64,000 nt of DNA from Breoghania sp. (GCF_963674635.1 NZ_OY771475.1:2914001-2978000); one strand, 5' to 3'; positions 45,627-54,459 are shown, counted from the first letter of the stretch. Numbers and translations: made by a program. The notes: generated from the letters alone by a model not told the origin.

Positions 45627-46253
45627 ATGGACAATTTCTTCGAAAGCCCCTTCCGGGGCGTGACCCTCGACAAGCAGGTCACCAATCCCAACATCATTGT
45701 CGGCCGTTACAGCTACTATTCGGGCTATTACCACGGCCACAGCTTTGACGACTGCGCCCGCTATCTGATGCCCGATCCGGGCGTTGACCGACTGATCATC
45801 GGCAGCTTCTGTTCCATCGGCTCGGGTGCCGTCTTCATCATGGCGGGCAACCAGGGCCACAGGCACGACTGGATCAGCAGCTTTCCCTTCTTCTTCATGT
45901 CGGAGGTGCCGACCTTTGCCGGGGCGGCCAACGGCTACAGTCCGGCCGGCGACACGGTGATCGGCAACGATGTGTGGATCGGGTCTGAGGCAATCATCAT
46001 GGCTGGCGTCACCGTCGGCGACGGTGCGGTGATCGGCACACGCGCCATCGTCACGCGCGACGTCGAGCCCTACACAATTGTCGGCGGCAATCCCGCCAAA
46101 CCGATCCGCAGGCGCTTTTCCCAAGAGCAGATTGCGCTGCTGCTTGAAATGAAGTGGTGGGACTGGGGCGACGACGCGCTCCACGGTGCCATGCCGTTTC
46201 TGACCAGCGGCGACATCGAGGCGCTCCACCGCTATTGGCAGGCTCTCGGTTGA
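45627..46253 (+). CDS. CatB-type (xenobiotic) O-acetyltransferase
   Basis: A 208-residue left-handed beta-helix acetyltransferase, full length for the family. Hexapeptide repeats are seen in LIIGSFCSIGSGAVFIMAGN and VIGNDVWIGSEAIIMAGVTV; the catalytic His lies in GNQGHRHDWIS and the C-terminal VGGNPAKPIRRRF is typical. The CatB/Vat group acetylates chloramphenicol or streptogramins, but chromosomal copies often have unknown substrates; resistance should not be assumed. Divergently placed from no one; a 290-bp spacer precedes it with a GC-rich hairpin near 45580-45605. Confidence 0.88.
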   Translation: MDNFFESPFRGVTLDKQVTNPNIIVGRYSYYSGYYHGHSFDDCARYLMPDPGVDRLIIGSFCSIGSGAVFIMAGNQGHRHDWISSFPFFFMSEVPTFAGAANGYSPAGDTVIGNDVWIGSEAIIMAGVTVGDGAVIGTRAIVTRDVEPYTIVGGNPAKPIRRRFSQEQIALLLEMKWWDWGDDALHGAMPFLTSGDIEALHRYWQALG

Positions 46254-46442
46254 CAGGCGATAACCAGGCCTGTCCCGCCACCCGCGGGATCGCGCGAAGA
46301 AGCCGGGGCCAATGTCGTCGGGCCCCGGCCGAAGCCCGGTTCGTGCAGCTCGATCGACTTGGCCACGGCCTTCAAGCGCGCGCGACAATGCCATTGCGTC
46401 AAGGACGCGCGCTTGGCAGACAATTGATTGTTGAGCCGGAAT

Positions 46443-48311
46443 ATGCTCTTAAGCAAGCCGCGCTCAGGGCCGGATCCGGAAGGTTCGCTCCCGCCCCGAC
46501 GACGCCCCCTATGGAAAGCCCGTGAGGCCTCGTTGCCCCTTCTTCGCCTTATCGCCCGCTGGATGTTCAAGGACCCCGAAAGCACCCTGTCGCTGATGCG
46601 GCGGCTGCTTGCGGAAAACGCCCGGCGTTATGTCTGGCAGTATGCGCTGGCCTTCTCGATGATGGCGCTGGTGGCGGCCACCACAGCGGGCAGCGCGTGG
46701 ATCATGCGCGACATCATCAACGAGATCTTCATCGAGAAGCGCGAGAGCATGGTCTATGTCATCGCGGGCGCGGTGTTTGCTCTCTACATGCTGAAAGGCG
46801 GGGCGAGCTACGGCCAGAACGTCATCATGACGCGTATCGGCAACAACATCGTTGCGATGAACCAGGCGCGCCTGTTCGCACATGTCCAGGATCAGGGCAT
46901 GGATTTCTATGATCACCACGTGCTGGGTGATCTGTCCACGCGCATGTCGCACAATGCCTCCGCGGCCCGCGCGGTGATCGACCTGATCGTGGTGTCGCTG
47001 GGACGCGACCTGCTGTCCCTGATCGGACTGCTGTTCGTCGTCATCTACATGGACCCCGGCATGGCGACGCTCGCGCTTCTGGTCGGCGGCCCCGCCGTCG
47101 TCGGCGTCACGGCCCTTGTACGCAAGACCCGGAAAGTCGCCAAGGCGCAGTTCGTCTCGCTGACCCAGATCAATTCCATCATGCAGGAAACGGTTCTGGG
47201 GGCGCGCGTCGTCAAGGCGTTCACGGCCGAAGCTGCCATGCGCAAGCGCATGCAGAAGGCCATCAACGATGTGGAGAAACAGTCCAACCGGATGGGCCTG
47301 TTGCGGGCGCGCACCAGCCCGATGATGGAAACGCTGGGTGGCATCGCCGTCGGCCTCGTCATCATCTGGGGCGGCTATTCGGTCATCCATTTGGACAGCG
47401 ATCCGGGCGCCTTCTTCGCCTTCCTGACCGCGCTGCTGATGGCCTATGAGCCCGCCAAGCGGCTGGCCCGCATGCATGTGCAGCTGGAAAAAGGCATGGT
47501 TGGCGTCAAGATCATGTACGACCTGCTGGATATGGATCTGACCATCGCCGAAAAGGACGGGGCGAGCCCGCTTGAGGTGCGAAACGGTGAGGTCCGCTTC
47601 GAGAACGTCTCCTTCGGCTATGGCAAGGAGAACCGGGCGCTTGACGGCCTGACCTTCGTCGCCGAGGCGGGGCGCACCACCGCCCTTGTCGGTGCATCGG
47701 GCGCCGGAAAGTCGACCGTTCTGGCGCTACTGGAGCGGTTCTATGACGTGGAGGGCGGCCAGGTCCTTGTCGACGGTCAGGACATTCGCGATGTCACCGT
47801 CGCCTCGTTGCGCGGCAACATCGCGCTTGTCACGCAGGACACGTTCCTGTTCGACGGCACGATCCGTGAGAACATCCTGCGCGGGCGGCCCGACGCCAGC
47901 GACGAGGATGTCCGTCAGGCGGCGCGTGACGCCAATGCGGAAGATTTCATTCTGGAATTTCCCAAGGGCTTCGACGAGCCGATCGGCGAGAATGGCGGGC
48001 GGCTTTCCGGCGGCCAGCGCCAGCGCATCGCCATTGCGCGCGCCATGCTGCGCGATGCGCCCATCCTGCTGCTGGACGAGGCGACCAGCGCGCTCGATGC
48101 GGAATCGGAATCCAAAATTCAGACCGCGCTTGAACGGCTGATGGAGAACCGCACCACCATCGTCATCGCGCATCGGCTTTCCACCGTGCGCAATGCCGAC
48201 AAGATCGTGGCGATGGATCACGGACGCGCGGTCGAAGAGGGCAACCATCACGAGCTGATGGCGCATGGCAAGCTCTATCGCAAGCTGCACGACCTCCAGT
48301 TCAAGGCCTAG
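46443..48311 (+). CDS. MsbA-like ABC exporter (fused permease and ATPase)
   Basis: A 622-residue half-transporter: about six membrane helices in residues 50-360, then the ATPase domain with Walker A LVGASGAGKSTV, Q-loop LVTQDTF, signature LSGGQRQRIAIA and Walker B ILLLDEATSALD. Homodimers of this type export lipids or lipid-linked glycans (MsbA-like) or drugs. ATG 46443 is chosen; in-frame TTG codons lie 9-15 bases earlier. It follows the CatB-type gene by 190 bp, probably independent. Confidence 0.92.
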   Translation: MLLSKPRSGPDPEGSLPPRRRPLWKAREASLPLLRLIARWMFKDPESTLSLMRRLLAENARRYVWQYALAFSMMALVAATTAGSAWIMRDIINEIFIEKRESMVYVIAGAVFALYMLKGGASYGQNVIMTRIGNNIVAMNQARLFAHVQDQGMDFYDHHVLGDLSTRMSHNASAARAVIDLIVVSLGRDLLSLIGLLFVVIYMDPGMATLALLVGGPAVVGVTALVRKTRKVAKAQFVSLTQINSIMQETVLGARVVKAFTAEAAMRKRMQKAINDVEKQSNRMGLLRARTSPMMETLGGIAVGLVIIWGGYSVIHLDSDPGAFFAFLTALLMAYEPAKRLARMHVQLEKGMVGVKIMYDLLDMDLTIAEKDGASPLEVRNGEVRFENVSFGYGKENRALDGLTFVAEAGRTTALVGASGAGKSTVLALLERFYDVEGGQVLVDGQDIRDVTVASLRGNIALVTQDTFLFDGTIRENILRGRPDASDEDVRQAARDANAEDFILEFPKGFDEPIGENGGRLSGGQRQRIAIARAMLRDAPILLLDEATSALDAESESKIQTALERLMENRTTIVIAHRLSTVRNADKIVAMDHGRAVEEGNHHELMAHGKLYRKLHDLQFKA

Positions 48312-48339
48312 GCTCTCCCCCGCCCTTTACGATCCCGAT

Positions 48340-48364
48340 GGAACCAGCGAGTCCCTCGTGCATT
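48340..48364 (+). promoter_or_regulatory. Near-consensus EcfG promoter
   Basis: GGAAC is followed after 16 bases by CATT (consensus CGTT, one mismatch), 22 bp before the start of the small exported protein gene at 48386. Confidence 0.45.
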
Positions 48365-48385
48365 AACCATGTGGAGGTACTCGAA

Positions 48386-48709
48386 ATGGAACGCTTCTCG
48401 ACTCATATCGGCATCGTCGTCATTTCCTTCGCTTTCGCGCTGGTTGTCACCCTGACGGCCTCGCGTCTGGTCGGCGAGTTTTCCGGTCAAGCGCATGCGG
48501 CCGGGATCTCAACTCCCGTCTTCGCCCCCGCCACACACGGCGAAAGCGCCGAGGTGACCACCAACACCGCCAAGAAGGGGGACCGGATCGCCCTCGATAC
48601 GGACGCGCGGGATCTGACCGGTCGCCCCCGCGAGAACTGCGTGTCGCGCGGCAACACCACGGTCTGCCGGGCCGACATGCGTGGTCACCAGACAGCCTCG
48701 CTCGACTAG
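48386..48709 (+). CDS. Small exported protein of unknown function
   Basis: A 107-residue protein with a single N-terminal hydrophobic segment (GIVVISFAFALVVTLTASRL, residues about 8-27) ending before HAAGIS, consistent with a signal peptide or anchor. The mature part is polar with two Cys (ENCVSRGNTTVCRAD) that could form a disulfide. No family recognised. GGAGGT at 48372-48377 sets the start. A near-match EcfG promoter upstream and its place next to the GSR cluster suggest stress control (inference). Confidence 0.6.
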   Translation: MERFSTHIGIVVISFAFALVVTLTASRLVGEFSGQAHAAGISTPVFAPATHGESAEVTTNTAKKGDRIALDTDARDLTGRPRENCVSRGNTTVCRADMRGHQTASLD

Positions 48710-48741
48710 GATCCTGTAAAGGGGCTTGAGCCCACGACGGC

Positions 48742-50070
48742 TCAGGCGGGCTCCGCTTGGTCGCCCTCCCCCAGGCTTTCAAGGATCTCGCGACAGAGCG
48801 AGAGGACATCTTCCTGATCGCGCGGATTGGCCTCTGCCGCCTTCATGTCTTCGGCGATCAAACGCACATGACTGGCCAACAGGCCGCGATATTGCGGCCG
48901 CGCGACATGCGCGAGGCTCTGGAGGGACGCCAGAAGGCGAAGCGTAACCGTGACATTGCCCGCCGCATTCCGGCGCAAGGGGTGATAGGCGGTCGCCAGA
49001 AGGCGAGAGATATCCGCATTTTCCAACCATACACGCGGCACGTCCTGGTCATCGCTCGTCAAGGGTGAAGGCGGCCGACGGCGCAGGATGCGGGCAAATG
49101 CGGCCGACAGATGATCGATCACCGCAATCGCGGTGAAACCGTCATTGATGCCGGGCGACAAAGCCCGCTGGGCAATCTCCACCAACAACAGGATGGAGAA
49201 ATCGAGATCCGCTTCCGGCGTACGCTGACGCGAGATCACGAAAGCGCCGCGCATCGTCCGCAGCGCCTCATCCGTCGGCTTGCCCACATAGCTTGCCAAC
49301 GCGCATCCCTCCACGGAAAATTGCCCCGGCGGGGCTTTCACTTCCACGAAGAGATCGTGTTTGCTCGCCACCCTCAGCAACGTTTCCAGATCGACCGCCG
49401 CCACATAGCCACTGCGCGCGGCGAGCAGTCGGCCGATCTCTCCTTCCGGGCGGCAATCCTCCGCATCGGCTTTGCCATCCGTGGGGTCCTCGTCCTCCGC
49501 CTCTTCCAGAATCCGGTCGATATTGGCGCCCAGGGAGGCGCCGATGCGGCCGATCTCCTCATCCATGGTGATGCGGGTCGCAACCTTGTGAATGAACACG
49601 ATCAGAACGGCGATGGATCCAACGCTCCAGGCCACCGCCACGCCCGTTGCCAGCGACGGCGGAACCGTATCGGCGCGCTGCAGCACCATGACCGCATAGA
49701 AGAACGTGGCCGCAAGAATGCCTGCGGTCATCTGGATCATGGTGTCTTCGGCAAAACGGGTGAGAAGTCGGGGACTGATGTTTCCAGCCGCCAGCGTAAA
49801 GACAACCAGCGTCAGCGAATAGACCAGAGACAAGACCGTCAGGGCCGAGCCTGCGATGGTTGAGAGAACCGATCGTACGGTCTGGATATCAGGCGCCGGA
49901 AACAGCCTGCCGGCGGCGTCTTCCAGCGCCGCGCCCCATCCGATCACGACAAGCGCGCAGCAAAGCCCGGACAGGCTGACCAGCAGGGGCAGAAGAAGGA
50001 AGGACCTGTTCAGCCTCGCGGTGAGGATGCTGAGCAGCGTGAATGCCTTGCCCGAACGCGACGCTCGCAT
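48742..50070 (-). CDS. DUF2254 membrane protein
   Basis: A 442-residue protein with four N-terminal membrane helices (SFLLLPLLVSLSGLCCALVV, LTVLSLVYSLTLVVFTLAAG, MTAGILAATFFYAVMVL, VAVAWSVGSIAVLIVFIH) and a soluble C-terminal half containing DFSILLLVEIAQRALSPGIN, the family hallmark. Function unknown. An exact EcfG promoter lies at 50211-50235 on the same strand, about 140 bp upstream, so it is probably a GSR member. Confidence 0.9.
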   Translation of the reverse strand: MRASRSGKAFTLLSILTARLNRSFLLLPLLVSLSGLCCALVVIGWGAALEDAAGRLFPAPDIQTVRSVLSTIAGSALTVLSLVYSLTLVVFTLAAGNISPRLLTRFAEDTMIQMTAGILAATFFYAVMVLQRADTVPPSLATGVAVAWSVGSIAVLIVFIHKVATRITMDEEIGRIGASLGANIDRILEEAEDEDPTDGKADAEDCRPEGEIGRLLAARSGYVAAVDLETLLRVASKHDLFVEVKAPPGQFSVEGCALASYVGKPTDEALRTMRGAFVISRQRTPEADLDFSILLLVEIAQRALSPGINDGFTAIAVIDHLSAAFARILRRRPPSPLTSDDQDVPRVWLENADISRLLATAYHPLRRNAAGNVTVTLRLLASLQSLAHVARPQYRGLLASHVRLIAEDMKAAEANPRDQEDVLSLCREILESLGEGDQAEPA

Positions 50071-50210
50071 GTCCCGCGCCTTCCATTGTCGATCTTTGAA
50101 AAGCGGGAGCCCCGCGAAGTCTCCCCTTCGCGCAGCCTAACGTCGAACGGGCGCAACGGCGAGGTGTGATTGTTGCCGACCGCTCCGAGGGATGTCGGTC
50201 ATCTTGCGTG

Positions 50211-50235
50211 AACGCCGGTTGGACGCTTTGGTTCC
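50211..50235 (-). promoter_or_regulatory. EcfG promoter (GGAAC-N16-CGTT) of the DUF2254 gene
   Basis: Exact -35 GGAAC at 50235-50231 and -10 CGTT at 50214-50211 with a 16-base spacer, on the minus strand. It lies just downstream of the AI-2E gene stop. Confidence 0.85.
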
Positions 50236-50238
50236 CGA

Positions 50239-51342
50239 TTAGACCGATCTGCGTTCCGACACGGGGACGACGGGCACGATGTTGGTCACCACCGCATAGA
50301 CGATCAGCAGACAGGGCACGGCGATGAACCCGCCGACCGGGCCCCAAAGCCAGATCCAGAAGGCAATCGACAGAAAGACGAGGAAGGGGTTCAGCGTCAT
50401 GGTGCGGCCAAGCACATGCGGGGTGACGAACTGGGCCTCGGTGAGATTGATTGCCAGATAGACCAGAGGCGGCGTCAGCGCCCCCGTAATATCGGGATAG
50501 CTCGCCAACCCGACGCCGAAGAGCAGAAAGGCCATGATGGCCGGTCCGATATAGATCACGTAGTTCAGAACGCCCGCAAGGAGCCCCCAAAGCAGAGGCG
50601 AAGGCACACCGAGCGCCCACATGACAAGAGAGACGACAATCCCAAGACCGATATTGACCACCGTGATCGACAACAGGTAGCGCGAGACCAGCGTCTCGAT
50701 ATCGCGAAAGGCATGCGCGATGCGCCAGCGCAGGCGACGCGAGAAACACAAGGACAGCACCCCGAGACGAATGTTCTTGCGCGTCGCGATGTAGAAATAG
50801 AGCGCGGCCAGAAACATCAGTACCTGCGCGAAGATGGCGGGCGCGAGATAGGCCACGCTCTCCACGGTGCTCCCGTCCTCCACATTCACGCTCATCGCCG
50901 CCTTCTGACCCAGGGCCCCGCGCAACTGTTCGCCGAGCCCGACAACGGAAGCGATGACGCCTTGCCAGTCGGTCAGGCCCGCCTGAAGCTTGCGCCACAT
51001 GGCGGGAAGCTTGTCGAGCCAGTCTGCAAGCGGAACGGCGAAGCCTGTCATGGCCAGTCCCAGCAGCGTCACGAAGAGCACGACCATCGCGGCGGCGGAA
51101 ATCCAGGAGGGAATGCCCACCCGCTCGATGCGATCGGCAAGAGGACCGAGCATCAGCCCAATGATGATCGCGAGCGCAACGGGCGCAAGAATCATCTGCG
51201 CCAAATCCAGAACCGCCACAAGCACGACCAGCCCGACCACGACCGTCATCAGCTGCGCGGCGATGCGCAAGGTCGCCGCCGCATCCTGCCGGGCGGTTAT
51301 TGGCTTTCGCCAGGATCGATAACTGGACTGGATGGTCAACAT
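50239..51342 (-). CDS. AI-2E/PerM family transporter
   Basis: A 367-residue membrane protein with about eight helices, including DLAQMILAPVALAIIIGLML and the C-terminal GLLAGVLNYVIYIGPAI and PHVLGRTMTLNPFLVFLSI, characteristic of the AI-2E exporter/PerM family. Substrates differ among members (autoinducer, ions, unknown). An exact EcfG promoter is 31 bp upstream of the ATG. Confidence 0.9.
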   Translation of the reverse strand: MLTIQSSYRSWRKPITARQDAAATLRIAAQLMTVVVGLVVLVAVLDLAQMILAPVALAIIIGLMLGPLADRIERVGIPSWISAAAMVVLFVTLLGLAMTGFAVPLADWLDKLPAMWRKLQAGLTDWQGVIASVVGLGEQLRGALGQKAAMSVNVEDGSTVESVAYLAPAIFAQVLMFLAALYFYIATRKNIRLGVLSLCFSRRLRWRIAHAFRDIETLVSRYLLSITVVNIGLGIVVSLVMWALGVPSPLLWGLLAGVLNYVIYIGPAIMAFLLFGVGLASYPDITGALTPPLVYLAINLTEAQFVTPHVLGRTMTLNPFLVFLSIAFWIWLWGPVGGFIAVPCLLIVYAVVTNIVPVVPVSERRSV

Positions 51343-51372
51343 CTCAATATTCCGGTTGGATTGACCTCGTTT

Positions 51373-51397
51373 AACGCGAGAACCGGGTCAATGTTCC
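51373..51397 (-). promoter_or_regulatory. EcfG promoter of the AI-2E family gene
   Basis: Exact GGAAC at 51397-51393 and CGTT at 51376-51373, 16-base spacer, minus strand. Divergent from the csbD-like promoter 35 bp away. Confidence 0.85.
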
Positions 51398-51431
51398 GCG
51401 GAAGCGCAAAGAAAAACCGGAAACAAAAATT

Positions 51432-51457
51432 GGAACCGGGAGCCCCTCCGGCACGTT
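51432..51457 (+). promoter_or_regulatory. EcfG promoter of the CsbD-like gene
   Basis: Exact GGAAC at 51432-51436 and CGTT at 51454-51457 with a 17-base spacer, 58 bp before the ATG. Confidence 0.85.
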
Positions 51458-51515
51458 TTTCCTGCAAGACGGGCGATGATCGACCCGACAGTCATACAAA
51501 CGAGAGGAGAAAACG

Positions 51516-51713
51516 ATGAATTGGGACCAGGTTGAAGGTAATTGGGAGCAGTTCAAGGGCAAGGTTCAGTCCAAGTGGGGCGAGCTGACCGGTGACGATC
51601 TCGACGTCATCAAAGGCGATCGCAAGCAGCTTGCCGGCAAGCTCCAGGAGCGCTACGGAACCGCGCGCGAGGACGCCGAGCGTCAGATCGATGACTGGCT
51701 TAGCCAGCACTGA
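51516..51713 (+). CDS. CsbD family stress protein
   Basis: A 65-residue protein, MNWDQVEGNWEQFKGKVQSK followed by LTGDDLDVIKGDRKQLAGK: the CsbD fold, a small four-helix protein induced by general stress in many bacteria; molecular role unknown. AGGAG sits eight bases before the ATG. It shares a bidirectional terminator with phyR. Confidence 0.95.
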   Translation: MNWDQVEGNWEQFKGKVQSKWGELTGDDLDVIKGDRKQLAGKLQERYGTAREDAERQIDDWLSQH

Positions 51714-51744
51714 TCGGTCGGACCCCTTCCGACCACACATAGAA

Positions 51745-51778
51745 AAGCCGGGGTCGCGGATGCGACCCCGGCTTTTTC
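51745..51778. terminator. Bidirectional terminator between csbD-like gene and phyR
   Basis: A perfect 13-bp stem (aagccggggtcgc with gcgaccccggctt) and four-base loop, with T-tracts on both strands. It serves the converging csbD-like and phyR transcripts. Confidence 0.92.
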
Positions 51779-51796
51779 ACATCCTGCGGCACCCAA

Positions 51797-52594
51797 TCAG
51801 GCGCGTGCCGCGCTCACATTCTCGTTGAAGAACAGCGCCTGATTGATCAGCGCCTTCACCATGTCGGGATTGAAGGGCTTGGTAATCAGGAAGGTCGGCT
51901 CGGGGCGTTCGCCCGTCAGCAGGCGCTCGGGGAAAGCGGTGATGAAAATCACCGGCAGGCTCGCTTCCTTCAAAATGTCGTGGACAGCGTCGATGCCCGA
52001 GGAGCCATCGGCAAGCTGGATATCGGCAAGAACGAGCTTGGGCGAGGTGCGGGAAAAGAGATCGACCGCTTCCTTGTGGGTGCGTGCGACGCCAGTGACC
52101 TTGTGGCCGAGCTCTTCCACGATGTATTCCAGATCCATCGCGATCAACGGCTCGTCCTCGATGATCATCACATCGGTGGCGATGCGCTGGGAAAGCTCGC
52201 GACCGGCATCCCCCATGAGCTCGCCGACGCGTTCTTCGGGGACGGACAGGATCTCGGCCACTTCCGAGGAGGTGAAGCCTTCAACGGAGCTGAGCAGAAA
52301 AGCCTGGCAGGCAAGCGGAGAAATAGCCTGAAGATTGGCGGTCGCCGTGCGCTCCCAACCGAAGGGCGAATCGACCTCCGGAACCTCGATCCGGGTGGAA
52401 CCGAAAATGGCGGCGAAGAGTTTGTAGAGCGAGACGCGATCGCCGGAAGTCTGCGGAAATGCCGAAACATCGGCGATCAACGCTTCGAGCACCGCGGCGA
52501 CATAGGCATCGCCGGAACTTTGAGATCCGGTAACAGCCCGCGCATAGCGCCGCAGGTACGGCAGGTGAGAGGCTACCCGGGTGGACAGCGACAT
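51797..52594 (-). CDS. phyR: General stress response regulator PhyR
   Basis: A 265-residue fusion of an EcfG-like N-terminal half (helical sigma-2/sigma-4 mimic, about 1-125, with FLLSSVEGFTSSEVAEILSV) and a receiver domain (about 133-262) with the acidic pair in VMIIEDEPLIAMD, the phospho-acceptor Asp in LVLADIQLAD and Lys in FLITKPF. Phosphorylated PhyR sequesters the anti-sigma NepR and frees EcfG. The start is the ATG giving MSLSTRVASHLPYLRRYARA; a TTG 16 codons upstream is possible. It is divergent from nepR copy 1. An exact EcfG promoter lies upstream, implying positive feedback. Confidence 0.97.
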   Translation of the reverse strand: MSLSTRVASHLPYLRRYARAVTGSQSSGDAYVAAVLEALIADVSAFPQTSGDRVSLYKLFAAIFGSTRIEVPEVDSPFGWERTATANLQAISPLACQAFLLSSVEGFTSSEVAEILSVPEERVGELMGDAGRELSQRIATDVMIIEDEPLIAMDLEYIVEELGHKVTGVARTHKEAVDLFSRTSPKLVLADIQLADGSSGIDAVHDILKEASLPVIFITAFPERLLTGERPEPTFLITKPFNPDMVKALINQALFFNENVSAARA

Positions 52595-52640
52595 GAGAAA
52601 CTCCCCGATTGCAGGCAGATATGATCTTTGACAGCATGCC

Positions 52641-52665
52641 AACGGTCAGATGCGGAAAAGGTTCC
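52641..52665 (-). promoter_or_regulatory. EcfG promoter of phyR
   Basis: Exact GGAAC at 52665-52661 and CGTT at 52644-52641, spacer 16, minus strand, 47 bp upstream of the phyR ATG. Confidence 0.88.
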
Positions 52666-52731
52666 GCAGTCACGTTTATTTTTGATAGCGCACTGCTGCG
52701 CAAAGGTTAAGGCAACGGACGGTTTTTGAAA

Positions 52732-52953
52732 ATGACCTCCAGAAACACCCGCCCCCCGAAAGACACGCAGACTGCCGCCGACGGCGCGCACAATGACGCG
52801 GCGCGCGCGGAGGATGCGACACAGGCCCAGATTTCGCGCCAACTGCGTCAAATCTATGAAGCCGTGCAGGGAGAAGGCATTCCGGACCGTTTTCTCGATC
52901 TGCTGCATAAGCTCGACGAGGCGGAAAAGGCCCAGGCCGCCAAGGAAGACTGA
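52732..52953 (+). CDS. nepR: NepR anti-sigma factor, copy 1
   Basis: A 73-residue protein with an unstructured N-terminus and the NepR core ISRQLRQIYEAVQGEGIPDR followed by FLDLLHKLDEAE. NepR binds the sigma factor EcfG in the absence of stress and phospho-PhyR under stress. It is divergent from phyR, the usual position, but ecfG does not follow; a terminator does. No exact EcfG promoter is seen on this strand. Start is ATG 52732; TTG 52726 is in frame. Confidence 0.9.
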   Translation: MTSRNTRPPKDTQTAADGAHNDAARAEDATQAQISRQLRQIYEAVQGEGIPDRFLDLLHKLDEAEKAQAAKED

Positions 52954-52982
52954 CCCTTTCCGGGGCCCTGCCCGATTCGAAC

Positions 52983-53029
52983 GAAAACGCCCCGCGCCGA
53001 GGGTTTCGACGCGGGGCGTTTTCATTTTT
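52983..53029. terminator. Terminator between nepR copy 1 and dps
   Basis: A 13-bp stem (gaaaacgccccgc with gcggggcgttttc) followed by atttttc; the reverse strand also ends in T-rich sequence. It ends nepR and probably the convergent dps transcript. Confidence 0.9.
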
Positions 53030-53042
53030 CTGTCGCGCTCGC

Positions 53043-53558
53043 TTACTGCGTGATGATCGCGCGCAGCATCCACAGCGCCTTTTCGTGGAAGGTCATACGG
53101 GCGGTGAGCATGTCGGCGGTGACCAGATCGCCCGCCTCGTCGGCCTTAACGCCCGCCTTGCGCATCACCCGAACAGCGGCTTCGTGGTCGGCAACCAGGT
53201 CCTTGACCATGCTGATGGCGGAGCCATGATCCACATCCTTGCCGCTCGGCGAGAAGCCGGAAATCTCACCGACCGTCGCCGGAGCCAGATGCCCCAGAGC
53301 GCGGATGCGTTCGGCAATGATGTCGGCGGAGCCGAACAAGGCGTTGTAATGGTCTTCCGTCAGCTCATGCAGCGACTTGAAGAGCGGGCCGACCACATTC
53401 CAGTGATAGATCTGGCTCTTGATGGTGAGCTGGTAGGTAGAGACGAGGATCTGCGAGAGCATTTCCGACATCTCGGCGCAATAACGCTCGTCGAGGCCGG
53501 TATTCAGCGTTTCTTCGTGAGCAACGGGCTTGAGAACGGAAGCAGCAGAGCTGGCCAT
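53043..53558 (-). CDS. dps: Dps/ferritin-like DNA-binding protein
   Basis: A 171-residue four-helix bundle with the ferroxidase ligands in KSQIYHWNVVGPLF, SLHELTEDHYNALFGSADII and DHGSAISMVKDL. Dps forms dodecamers that bind DNA, oxidise Fe(II) with peroxide and store iron. No EcfG promoter is visible in the 62 bp before it, so it may be read from the DUF883 promoter upstream through the preceding gene. Confidence 0.93.
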   Translation of the reverse strand: MASSAASVLKPVAHEETLNTGLDERYCAEMSEMLSQILVSTYQLTIKSQIYHWNVVGPLFKSLHELTEDHYNALFGSADIIAERIRALGHLAPATVGEISGFSPSGKDVDHGSAISMVKDLVADHEAAVRVMRKAGVKADEAGDLVTADMLTARMTFHEKALWMLRAIITQ

Positions 53559-53620
53559 TTCGATATCTCCTTCATGTTTCGGGCTGTCCGCGACGGCGGA
53601 GGTGACGTCGATCGTTTCGA

Positions 53621-54061
53621 TCAGTCTTCCGCAGCATCGCCGTCATCGCCAGACAGCATGTTGAGTGCGACAAAGGCGAGACCGCCGGCGATGGCGGTCA
53701 TTGTGAGCGCGCGCGAACGCGCCACCGTGGGCAGCAGGGTAAGAACAAGTGAGGCCGTGGCCGCCCGGCGGCGGTCGCGCGCCTCGAAGCGGCGGCGGTC
53801 GATGCGGTTGGCAATCAGCACCGCCAGCAGCGCCAGAGCTGCCAGCGCCACCATCGCCGCGGCAATCGACAGCGCGGCCTCAAGCGGGCCGTAGGTGGCC
53901 GCGATCCAGATGCCCAGTGCGACCACGCCCGCCACATAGGCCGTCAGCGCGAAGAGCGCGAAGAAGCCGTAAAGCACGGTGTTTCTTCGCGCACGTCGCA
54001 TCGTCGGCGCGACATCGCCGAAAATCGCAGAGGCGATCGCGGGAGCGAGGCGGGTCAGCAT
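53621..54061 (-). CDS. Small membrane protein, holin-like/DUF1469-type layout
   Basis: A 146-residue protein with two central membrane helices (VLYGFFALFALTAYVAGVVA and ALSIAAAMVALAALALLAVL), a basic cytoplasmic loop (NRIDRRRFEARDRRR) and a weak third hydrophobic segment near the C-terminus. Layout resembles the phage-holin-family/DUF1469 partners that follow DUF883 genes. It starts four bp after the DUF883 stop, so both are one operon. Confidence 0.75.
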   Translation of the reverse strand: MLTRLAPAIASAIFGDVAPTMRRARRNTVLYGFFALFALTAYVAGVVALGIWIAATYGPLEAALSIAAAMVALAALALLAVLIANRIDRRRFEARDRRRAATASLVLTLLPTVARSRALTMTAIAGGLAFVALNMLSGDDGDAAED

Positions 54062-54065
54062 GGGA

Positions 54066-54407
54066 TCAGCGACGCGCCATCAGGGCGGCGAGAAAGCCGA
54101 CACCGGCGGCGATGCCCAGCGCCTGAAGCGGATGACGGCGGACGCGGCCGCGGATCTGGCGTTCAAGGTCGAGGAACTCGTTGCGCACCAGTTCCAGGGC
54201 ATCCTGCGAGGCGGCGGTCACATCGCTGCCCGTTTTCGCGGCCTTGCCCTTGATCTCGCTGCCCTTGGCAGCGCCATAGGACTGAAGCGTGCCGGCAAGA
54301 CCGGAAATATCCTCACGCAGGCGCGCGAGCTCGGCCTCGATATCGGAGATGCTGGCGCCCTTGGTAGCGCCATTTGCGGAATCTGAAGTCTTTGCTGCGG
54401 TAGCCAT
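54066..54407 (-). CDS. DUF883 (ElaB/YqjD) family protein
   Basis: A 113-residue protein: an amphipathic coiled coil (DIEAELARLREDISGLAGTL), then the basic GRVRRHPLQALGIAAGVGFL segment and C-terminal membrane helix (to residue 111) typical of ElaB/YqjD. Family members are inner-membrane proteins that tether ribosomes in stationary phase. First gene of an operon with the small membrane protein, read from an exact EcfG promoter. Confidence 0.9.
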   Translation of the reverse strand: MATAAKTSDSANGATKGASISDIEAELARLREDISGLAGTLQSYGAAKGSEIKGKAAKTGSDVTAASQDALELVRNEFLDLERQIRGRVRRHPLQALGIAAGVGFLAALMARR

Positions 54408-54434
54408 TGGTACCTCCTTGGTAACTGTGAAGAT

Positions 54435-54459
54435 AACGCGGCCCTTCTGCAGTCGTTCC
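54435..54459 (-). promoter_or_regulatory. EcfG promoter of the DUF883 operon
   Basis: Exact GGAAC at 54459-54455 and CGTT at 54438-54435, spacer 16, minus strand, 28 bp before the ATG. Confidence 0.88.

Noticed and set aside
45627..46253. Calling the CatB-type gene a chloramphenicol resistance gene
   Set aside because: Family membership alone does not prove resistance; the gene sits among chromosomal housekeeping genes without mobile-element signs.
52661..52710. EcfG promoter for nepR copy 1 on the plus strand
   Set aside because: No GGAAC with a CGTT at 16-17 bases occurs on the plus strand between phyR and nepR; the nearest resemblance has several mismatches.
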